Under the pieces are notes generated by a model, which did no database searches, was not told where the DNA came from, and saw nothing but the letters and a program-made list of their open reading frames with translations. 11,001 nucleotides of DNA, taken from Actinomycetota bacterium (GTDB lineage: Bacteria; Actinomycetota; Actinomycetes; Streptosporangiales; Streptosporangiaceae). The position numbers and the translations under genes are program-made. Location: NCBI GenBank assembly GCA_003161205.1, contig PMOU01000048.1:2629-13629 (forward strand), given 5' to 3'. Positions 5,003 through 11,001 of this stretch are shown in pieces. Numbering within the stretch: the first letter of the stretch is position 1; the number at the start of each line of letters is the position of its first letter.

Positions 5003-6676
5003 ATGAGGCTGGAGAAGTTCCCTGAGGCTAGAGGAGTCGGGAGGCGGTCGTTGACTCACGCGACCACCGGTAGCGATCGGGTCGTTCCCGGTCAGCCGCC
5101 ACCAGCAGGAGAGCGGGATCCGCTGCTCACGCGGCTCGCCCGCCTGATGGTGACGCACTGGCAGTTCGCCCTCGTGGTTCTGGCCGCGGCCCTCATCCGG
5201 ATCATCGTGGTCGTCGGCTACCCGCCCATCTTGTGGTTCAACGACTCCTACAACTACGTGTACGACGCGGTTCGCCATGTCCCGGATACGATCCGGCCGA
5301 ACGGCTACCCGTTCTTCCTCGACCTGCTGTTGCCGCTGCACAGTGCTTATCCCGTGGCGCTGCTGCAGGCGGCGATGGGGATCGCCATGGGCGTCGCCAT
5401 CTACGCACTCCTGCGCCACCGCGGACTGCCCTGGTGGGGAGCGGCACTGCCTACGCTGCCGGTGCTGTTCGACTCCTACGAGCTGCACCTCGAGCACATG
5501 GTCACCGCCGACCCCCTGTTCATCTTCCTGGTGACCATCGCCGTGGTGATCCTGTGCTGGAATGACCGGCCCTCGGTCCTGGTGACGGCCATCGCCGGTC
5601 TGCTCGTCGGGTATGCGGCCCTGGTCAGGTCGGTCGGTGCGCCGCTGCTCGTGGTGGTCCTGGTGGGCCTGCTGGCCAGGCGGGTGGGCTGGCGGCGGCT
5701 GGCCACCGTGCTTGTCGCGGGCATCGTGCCCATCGTGGCGTACATGTTCTGGTTCCACGCCTCGACGGGCCAGTATGCGCTGACAGAATCCTCGGGCACG
5801 TTCCTGTACGGCCGGGTCAGTACCTTCGCCAACTGCGCCGACATCAAACCGCCCGCTGACCTGCGGGTCCTGTGTGACCCGACGCCGACGGACCTGCGCC
5901 CGGTGGCGGGGGAGTACATCTGGGCGGACAATGAGCTGGGGTCCCATGCGCCCACCACCCCGCTATGGAACCTGACCCGGTCTGACGACACCTCAAAACG
6001 GTTCACGAAGTACGTCAACGGCCTGACCGAGCAGTTCGCGAAGGACGCCATCCTGGCTCAGCCGGTTGACTACCTGCGCGTCGTGGCGAATAACACGCTG
6101 CACACCTTCGGCTGGAACCGGCAGCCCGACCCGAACGATTACGTTGGCAACGGCCCCGCGTTCCAGTTCGTGTCCGGCGCTGAACTCGACCAGCTGATTC
6201 CCTGGTGGACCGGCCCGGACGTGCCCGCCCACCTCGCCGCGTGGGCTAAGCAGTACGGGACCGACACCACGGCACGCCAGGTGTATGCGGCGCGGCAGGA
6301 GTTTGGCGGGCCGGGGCTCGGAGATTCCCGGACCGTCGCGCCGTGGGCCCGGATGCTCCAGGTCTACCAGCGTTACATCTACCTGCGGGGCACGCTGCTC
6401 GCCATCGTCGTGCTCATCGGCGTCGCGGGCGTGCTAGCCCGCTGGCGTCGCTGGGGCGGCATCGGCCTGCTGCCCTGGCTCGTCGCAGCCCTGCTGATCG
6501 TACTGCCGCCGATGACCGCCGGGTTCAGCTACCGGTACGTGATCGCCGCGGTGCCGGTCGCCTGCCTGGCCGCCGGACTGGCCTTCGCGCGTCGGCCGGG
6601 GGAGAAATCAGTGGGCGCCCGAGCGGCCGATCTGCGGCGGCACTTTGGCCGCGGCGTCGCTGTCGAGGAGGAATAG
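5003..6676 (+). CDS. Multi-span membrane protein resembling GT-C fold glycosyltransferases
   Basis: A 557-residue integral membrane protein. The first membrane segment is at about 55-72 and is followed by a loop with YPPILWFNDSYNYV (D81) and RPNGYPFFL (98-106). This position is where polyprenyl-phosphate-dependent GT-C enzymes (ArnT/PMT/EmbC-like) carry their catalytic acidic motif. Further hydrophobic segments lie at about 114-135, 145-157, 171-185, 191-226 and 233-250. A large soluble loop (about 251-450) follows, then C-terminal segments at about 457-476 and 484-545 that include FSYRYVIAAVPVACLAAGLAFA. The product probably transfers a sugar from a lipid carrier to an extracytoplasmic acceptor, but donor and acceptor are unknown and the family call rests on architecture. 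The ATG at 5003 has a weak GGGG before it; TTG at 5051 has a better Shine-Dalgarno. It converges on opcA with 24 bases between stops. Confidence 0.75.
   Translation: MRLEKFPEARGVGRRSLTHATTGSDRVVPGQPPPAGERDPLLTRLARLMVTHWQFALVVLAAALIRIIVVVGYPPILWFNDSYNYVYDAVRHVPDTIRPNGYPFFLDLLLPLHSAYPVALLQAAMGIAMGVAIYALLRHRGLPWWGAALPTLPVLFDSYELHLEHMVTADPLFIFLVTIAVVILCWNDRPSVLVTAIAGLLVGYAALVRSVGAPLLVVVLVGLLARRVGWRRLATVLVAGIVPIVAYMFWFHASTGQYALTESSGTFLYGRVSTFANCADIKPPADLRVLCDPTPTDLRPVAGEYIWADNELGSHAPTTPLWNLTRSDDTSKRFTKYVNGLTEQFAKDAILAQPVDYLRVVANNTLHTFGWNRQPDPNDYVGNGPAFQFVSGAELDQLIPWWTGPDVPAHLAAWAKQYGTDTTARQVYAARQEFGGPGLGDSRTVAPWARMLQVYQRYIYLRGTLLAIVVLIGVAGVLARWRRWGGIGLLPWLVAALLIVLPPMTAGFSYRYVIAAVPVACLAAGLAFARRPGEKSVGARAADLRRHFGRGVAVEEE
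5039..5044 (+). promoter_or_regulatory. Shine-Dalgarno supporting an alternative TTG start at 5051
   Basis: GGGAGG lies six bases before an in-frame TTG (codon 17 of the long form). Starting there would remove 16 polar residues and leave every membrane segment intact, so the true start of this gene is uncertain. Confidence 0.4.
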
Positions 6677-6700
6677 GGTCCGCTGCCATCCGCGCGCGCC

Positions 6701-7609
6701 TCACTGGCCGTTGCCGCCAGCCAGGGCGTGCAGCGTTTCCCCGTAGACCTCGTCCGGCTCGAGCCTGCGTAGTTCCTCGGCGATCAGGTCAGCGGAGTCC
6801 CGCCGGTGCAGGGCGACGCGGCGATCCGGCCTGCCGGGCCAGGACAGCGTCGCGTTCCGGCCGTCCGGCCGGGCCAGCCTGATCTTCCCTTGCGGCGTGT
6901 CGAAACTGACCTCGGTGACGCCAGGGCCCGCGGACTCGCCGCGCGGCACCGGAATCTGCAGGCGCCTGCTGAGCCAGGCCGCGATCAGATCCGCGGTCGG
7001 GTTGGCGGGCTCGGCCAGCACCTCGCCGCTCAGCAGCTGCGGATAGGGCTGGTCCAGGGTGGCGGCAAGCAACGTACGCCAGGGCGTCGAGCGGGTCCAG
7101 CTCAGGTCGGTGTCGCCCGGCTGGTAGACCGCGGCCAGGTCCAGCAGCATGTCCCTGGGTGCGTCACTGGCCGCCGCGTCCGTCACCCGGCGCTGGGCGA
7201 CCGTGCCGAGCCGGTCCGCCCGAGGTGAGGACGGCGCCTCGTCCGGCCACCAGGTGACCACGGGGACGTCGGGAGCGAGCAGCGGCGCGACGACCGAGTC
7301 CGCGTGCTGGCTGAGCGGCCCATACATCCGGAGCAAGATGGTCTCACCGGGGCCGGTCTCGCCCACCCGGATCTCGGCGTCGAGCCGGGATTCGGCCTTG
7401 GGCTTGCGGGTGATGACGGCCAGCACCCGGCTGGGATGCTCGCGGCCCGCCTCGGCGGCGGCACGGACGGCGTCGTACTGCGCGGCCTCATCGGTGACGA
7501 TGATCAGCGTCAGCACCATGCCGGAAGCGGGGCCGCCGAGCCGCCGGCGAGCCTGGGTGACGGCTTCGATGATCGAGCCGGTCGTCGTGTCGGTCAGGTC
7601 GATAGTCAT
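6701..7609 (-). CDS. opcA: Glucose-6-phosphate dehydrogenase assembly protein OpcA
   Basis: A 302-residue cytoplasmic protein that assists assembly and allosteric activation of the glucose-6-phosphate dehydrogenase encoded just upstream. Family features include GMVLTLIIVTD near 30-40, PSRVLAVITRKP (59-70), the block PDVPVVTWWPDEAP (113-126), and the strongly conserved PGDTDLSWTRSTPWR (164-178). The start is ATG at 7607-7609, with a modest GAAGG about 12 bases upstream. It lies 46 bases after zwf with no terminator between, so the two should be co-transcribed and made in proportion. It is the last gene of the operon in this window. Its length and domain layout are usual for actinobacteria. Confidence 0.95.
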   Translation of the reverse strand: MTIDLTDTTTGSIIEAVTQARRRLGGPASGMVLTLIIVTDEAAQYDAVRAAAEAGREHPSRVLAVITRKPKAESRLDAEIRVGETGPGETILLRMYGPLSQHADSVVAPLLAPDVPVVTWWPDEAPSSPRADRLGTVAQRRVTDAAASDAPRDMLLDLAAVYQPGDTDLSWTRSTPWRTLLAATLDQPYPQLLSGEVLAEPANPTADLIAAWLSRRLQIPVPRGESAGPGVTEVSFDTPQGKIRLARPDGRNATLSWPGRPDRRVALHRRDSADLIAEELRRLEPDEVYGETLHALAGGNGQ

Positions 7610-7655
7610 CGCGGCCTACTCACCTTCGCTACCGCCCCTGAAAACCCGGCTAGCC

Positions 7656-9257
7656 TCACAACCGCCGCCATGTCCGTCCGTCCCGTGCCATCATCGCGTC
7701 GGCCGACGCGGGGCCGGCTGACCCGGCCGGATACTGGTCCGGCTTGGTGTAGGAGGCCCAGAAGTCCTCGACCGGATCCAGGATCCGCCAGCCGAGCTCG
7801 ACTTCCTGCTGCCGGGGGAACAGCGGCGGGTCGCCGATGAGGACGTCGAGCAGCAGCCGCTCGTAGGCCTCAGGGCTGGATTCGGTGAAAGACTCGCCGT
7901 AGGCGAAGTCCATGTTCACGTCCCGGATCTCCATCGCCGTGCCCGGCACCTTGGAGCCGAATCGCACGGTGATGCCCTCGTCCGGCTGGATCCTGATCAC
8001 CAGCGCATTCTGCCCGAGTTCCTCGGTATCCGTGGCGGCAAACGGCAGGTGCGGCGCCCGCTGGAAGATCAGCGCGATCTCGGTCATGCGGCGCGGCAGC
8101 CGCTTGCCCACCCGCAGGTAGAACGGGACCCCGGCCCAGCGCCTGGTATCGACGCCGAGCCGCAGCGCGGCGTAGGTCTCGGTGCGCGAATCCGCCGGGA
8201 TGCCTTCCTCTTCCAGGTAACCGCGGACCTGCCGCCCGCCCTGCCAGCCGGCTGCGTACTGGCCGCGTGCGGTGCCCGTCGCCAGGTCGGCGGGAAGCCG
8301 GACCGCGGACAGCACCTTCACCTTCTCCATCCGCAGCGAGTCCGCATCGAACGCCACCGGCTCTTCCATCGCGGTCAGCGCGAGGAGCTGCAGCAGGTGG
8401 TTCTGGATCACGTCCCGTGCGGCGCCGATGCCGTCGTAATACCCGGCCCGGCCGCCGATGCCGATGTCCTCGGCCATGGTGATCTGGACATGGTCCACGT
8501 AGCCGCGGTTCCAGATGGGCTCGTACATCTCGTTGGCGAACCGCAGCGCGAGGATGTTCTGCACCGTCTCCTTGCCGAGATAGTGGTCGATGCGGAACAC
8601 CGCCTCCGGCGGGAAGACCCCGTCCAGCGTCGCGTTCAGGTCCCGCGCGCTGGCCAGGTCATGGCCGAACGGCTTCTCGATCACCACCCGCCGCCAGCCG
8701 CCGTCCGCCGAGTCGGACAGGCCGCTGCGCTTCAGCTGCTGCACCACGGTGGGAAACGCACTCGGCGGAATCGACAGGTAGAACGCGTAGTTCCCGCCGG
8801 TGCCCCGCTCGGCGTCAAGCTCCCGGACGCACCTGGCCAGCTCGTCGAACGCCGCGTCGTCGTCGAACGACCCGGACACGAACCGGACGCCCTCGCTGAG
8901 CTGCTGCCATACCGCGTCCCGGAACGGGGTGCGGGCGTACTCCTTCACCGCCTGGTAGGTGACCTGGGCGAAGTCCTCGTCTGCCCAGTCCCGCCGGGCG
9001 AACCCGACGAAGGAGAATCCCGGCGGGAGCAGGCCGCGGTTGGCCAGATCGTAGACGGCCGGCATCAGCTTCTTGCGGGCCAGGTCCCCGGTGACGCCGA
9101 ACATGACCAGCACGCACGGTCCGGCCACCCGGGGGATACGCCGGTCCCGCGGATCACGCAGCGGGTTGACGGCTCCAGCGGCCATCGCGTCCTGCTCGGC
9201 GATGGCGCTGGGATTGGCCGGGATCAGGCCCTCGGGGTCTCCCGGTTCCGCGGTCAT
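7656..9257 (-). CDS. zwf: Glucose-6-phosphate 1-dehydrogenase
   Basis: A 533-residue enzyme oxidising glucose 6-phosphate to 6-phosphogluconolactone with reduction of NADP+, the entry step of the oxidative pentose-phosphate pathway. Visible motifs are the Rossmann GVTGDLARKKL (54-64), EKPFGHDL (194-201) with the substrate lysine, the signature RIDHYLGKE (222-230), and DVIQNHLLQL (281-290) carrying the expected catalytic His (H286). The ATG at 9255-9257 lies six bases after the tal stop, which suggests translational coupling. It gives an N-terminal extension of about 24 residues; an in-frame ATG at 9183-9185 (M25) would give MAAGAVNPLRDPRDRR, closer to what I recall for other actinobacterial enzymes. 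OpcA, the assembly partner, follows. Confidence 0.97.
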   Translation of the reverse strand: MTAEPGDPEGLIPANPSAIAEQDAMAAGAVNPLRDPRDRRIPRVAGPCVLVMFGVTGDLARKKLMPAVYDLANRGLLPPGFSFVGFARRDWADEDFAQVTYQAVKEYARTPFRDAVWQQLSEGVRFVSGSFDDDAAFDELARCVRELDAERGTGGNYAFYLSIPPSAFPTVVQQLKRSGLSDSADGGWRRVVIEKPFGHDLASARDLNATLDGVFPPEAVFRIDHYLGKETVQNILALRFANEMYEPIWNRGYVDHVQITMAEDIGIGGRAGYYDGIGAARDVIQNHLLQLLALTAMEEPVAFDADSLRMEKVKVLSAVRLPADLATGTARGQYAAGWQGGRQVRGYLEEEGIPADSRTETYAALRLGVDTRRWAGVPFYLRVGKRLPRRMTEIALIFQRAPHLPFAATDTEELGQNALVIRIQPDEGITVRFGSKVPGTAMEIRDVNMDFAYGESFTESSPEAYERLLLDVLIGDPPLFPRQQEVELGWRILDPVEDFWASYTKPDQYPAGSAGPASADAMMARDGRTWRRL

Positions 9258-9263
9258 CTAGCT

Positions 9264-10367
9264 TCAGAGCCCCATGTTCGTCTTGATGGTGTCCAGCAGT
9301 TCGTTCCACGACGCCTCGAACTTCGCGACGCCCTCGTCCTCGAGGACCTGAACCACGTCGTCGTAGGCGATGCCGAGCTTCTCCAGGTCGGCGAAGACCT
9401 TCCGGGAGGCGTCGTAGGTGCCGTGAATCGTGTCGCCGTGCAGCTTGCCGTGGTCGGCGGTGGCCTTGATGGTCGCCTCGGGCATGGTGTTCACCGTGTC
9501 GGCGGCGACCAGGTCCACCACGTACATCGTGTCGGGGAACGCCGGGTCCTTGACTGAGGTCGAGGCCCACAGCGGCCGCTGGACGTTCGCCCCGTGGGCG
9601 GCCAGCGCCTGCCAGCGCTCGGTGGCGCACTTGGTCTCGAAGAGCTCGTAGGCCAGCCGCGCGTTCGCGATGGCCGCCTTGCCGCGCAGCTTCTTGGCTT
9701 CGGGGGTACCCAGCTTGTCCAGCCGGCCGTCGACCTCGGTGTCCACCCGGCTGACGAAGAACGACGCCACCGACCGGATCTTGGAGATGTCGTGCCCGGC
9801 GGCTTCGGCCAGCTCCAGGCCCGCCATGTACGCGTCCAGGACCTGGCCGTGCCGCTCGAGGGAGAAGATCAGCGTGACGTTCACGCTGATGCCCTCCGAG
9901 ATGGCCTGGGTGATCGCGGGGAGGCCTTCGATGGTGGCGGGAATCTTGATGAGCAGGTTCGGCCGGTCCACCAGCCACCACAGCGCCCGCGCTTCGGCGA
10001 TGGTGGCGGCGGTGTTCTTGGCCAGCCTCGGGTCGACCTCGAGCGACACCCGGCCGTCGAGGCCGCCGGTCGCGTCGTACACCGGGCGCAGCACGTCGCA
10101 CGCCCACCTGATGTCATAGGTGGTGATGGCGCGGGACGCCTCACCGACGTCCACGCCGCGGGTCTTCAGGTCGGCGACCTGCGGATCGTAGGCGTTGCCG
10201 TTCGACAGCGCATGCGCGAAAATCGTCGGGTTGGAGGTCACGCCGACCACGTGCAAGTCGTCGGCTAGCTCCTGCAGGTTGCCGGTCCGGAGCCGGTCGC
10301 GGCTGATGTCATCCAGCCACACCGACACCCCGGCCTCGGACAGCTCTCCGAGAACGTCTGATGACAC
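9264..10367 (-). CDS. tal: Transaldolase
   Basis: A 367-residue enzyme of the non-oxidative pentose-phosphate branch. It transfers dihydroxyacetone units between sedoheptulose 7-phosphate and glyceraldehyde 3-phosphate. Visible family motifs are [12 protein letters not shown] (15-26), GVTSNPTIF (42-50), RVSLEVDP (106-113), LLIKIPAT (138-145) with K141 as the Schiff-base lysine, and VNVTLIFSL (162-170). The length is that of the longer actinobacterial class. The start is GTG at 10365-10367 with AAGGAAAG just upstream. It lies 58 bases after tkt and six bases before zwf in the same operon. Confidence 0.97.
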   Translation of the reverse strand: MSSDVLGELSEAGVSVWLDDISRDRLRTGNLQELADDLHVVGVTSNPTIFAHALSNGNAYDPQVADLKTRGVDVGEASRAITTYDIRWACDVLRPVYDATGGLDGRVSLEVDPRLAKNTAATIAEARALWWLVDRPNLLIKIPATIEGLPAITQAISEGISVNVTLIFSLERHGQVLDAYMAGLELAEAAGHDISKIRSVASFFVSRVDTEVDGRLDKLGTPEAKKLRGKAAIANARLAYELFETKCATERWQALAAHGANVQRPLWASTSVKDPAFPDTMYVVDLVAADTVNTMPEATIKATADHGKLHGDTIHGTYDASRKVFADLEKLGIAYDDVVQVLEDEGVAKFEASWNELLDTIKTNMGL

Positions 10368-10372
10368 GGTTG

Positions 10373-10380
10373 CTTTCCTT
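10373..10380 (-). promoter_or_regulatory. Shine-Dalgarno deciding the GTG start of tal
   Basis: The minus strand reads AAGGAAAG, five bases before GTG at 10365-10367, and places the start just upstream of the conserved WLDDISRD region. Confidence 0.65.
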
Positions 10381-10425
10381 CCTGCGTGCCGCGGGGCGGG
10401 CGAACCCTACAAGCCTCTGAAGCCT

Positions 10426-11001
10426 CTAGAGGTTCCGGACCCGGGCGAGACTGTCGTTCGCGGCAGCGGCTACCCGTTCCGCGGTAATGCCAAACTCTTC
10501 GTAGATCTTCTGGTAGGCGGCCGAAGCGCCGTAGTGGTCTACTCCAATTGAACCGCCCGCGTCTCCCACAAACAACTTCCACGGGGGCGTTATGCCGGCT
10601 TCGACCGAGACCCGCGCCGGGATGGTGGGCGGCAGCACCTCGCGCCGGTAGGACTCGTCCTGCTCGGTGAACCACTCCACGCACGGCATGGACACGACCC
10701 GGGCCGAGATGTCCTGGCCGGCCAGCAGGTCGCGGGCCTCCAGCGCGATCGCCACCTCGCTGCCGGTCGCGATCAGGATGACATCGGTGCCGGGGGCCAG
10801 CACGTACGCGCCCTGGGCCGCCTTGTCGGCCCCTTCGAGTTCCCCGGACCGGTCCAGGATCGGCAGGTTCTGCCGGGTCAGGCACAGCGCGGCGGGCCGG
10901 GCCCGCTCCAGGATGGTGCGCCACGCCACGACGGTCTCGTTGGCGTCGCCGGGTCGCACCACTTCCAGGTGCGGGATATTGCGCAGCGACCACAGGTGCT
11001 C
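10426..11001 (-). CDS. tkt: Transketolase, C-terminal part (gene continues beyond the window)
   Basis: The last 191 codons of transketolase, the thiamine-diphosphate enzyme that moves two-carbon units between sugar phosphates. The frame stays open to the right edge, beginning EHLWSLRNIPHLEVVRPGD. Recognisable are the end of the pyrimidine-binding domain (VRPGDANETVVAW, LCLTRQNLPIL) and the C-terminal domain (LIATGSEVAIALEA, RVVSMPCVEWFTEQ, SVEAGITPPWKLFVG, GGSIGVDHYGASA). The catalytic N-terminal diphosphate-binding region lies outside. The TAG stop at 10426-10428 falls inside a 10-base palindrome, CCTCTAGAGG (10423-10432). A short AAGCCTCT direct repeat (10411-10418 and 10420-10427) overlaps the 58-base gap to tal. 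There is no terminator in the gap, so tkt-tal-zwf-opcA should form one operon. Confidence 0.96.
   Translation of the reverse strand, partial: EHLWSLRNIPHLEVVRPGDANETVVAWRTILERARPAALCLTRQNLPILDRSGELEGADKAAQGAYVLAPGTDVILIATGSEVAIALEARDLLAGQDISARVVSMPCVEWFTEQDESYRREVLPPTIPARVSVEAGITPPWKLFVGDAGGSIGVDHYGASAAYQKIYEEFGITAERVAAAANDSLARVRNL

Noticed and set aside
7630..7655. GGCTAGCC palindrome followed by GGGTTTT (minus strand) between zwf and opcA, as a terminator
   Set aside because: The palindrome leaves no loop and the T run is short; opcA is expected to be co-transcribed with zwf.
8049..9557. 502-codon plus-strand frame opposite zwf and tal
   Set aside because: zwf and tal are unmistakable on the minus strand; this frame is a high-GC shadow without motifs.

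Overview
The window looks like chromosome of a high-GC actinobacterium. Supporting signs are the strong G/C bias at third codon positions, GTG and TTG starts, a WhiB-family regulator, a DUF1707 protein, and the tkt-tal-zwf-opcA gene order. OpcA is itself a largely actinobacterial and cyanobacterial factor. Genus cannot be settled from the sequence alone. I see no tRNA, rRNA, insertion sequence or CRISPR array.

Left edge (1-471): the minus strand carries the first 31 codons of a WhiB-family regulator that runs off the window. It is preceded by a leader with a possible 31-codon upstream ORF and two competing small hairpins. Divergent from it, on the plus strand, is the most unusual gene here (472-2457). 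It encodes a short folded N-terminal module followed by roughly 500 residues of Tyr/Gln/Pro/Gly/Glu-rich tandem repeats and an arginine-rich tail.

Middle (2458-6676): a hairpin separates that gene from a convergent short MscS-type channel gene (minus). Next comes an acetate/succinate transporter of the GPR1/FUN34/SatP family (minus), with a TTG start, a strong Shine-Dalgarno, a leader hairpin and a clear intrinsic terminator. The plus strand then carries a small DUF1707 membrane protein and a large multi-span membrane protein that resembles GT-C fold glycosyltransferases.

Right part (6701-11001, all minus): a pentose-phosphate operon in the order tkt (3' part only), tal, zwf, opcA. It encodes the non-oxidative enzymes transketolase and transaldolase, the NADPH-producing glucose-6-phosphate dehydrogenase, and the dehydrogenase's assembly factor. 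No 6-phosphogluconolactonase gene follows opcA within the window; the operon runs straight into the convergent glycosyltransferase-like gene.

Apart from the pentose-phosphate operon, the genes do not form an obvious single pathway. The candidate for something undescribed is the low-complexity tyrosine/glutamine-rich protein next to the WhiB gene.
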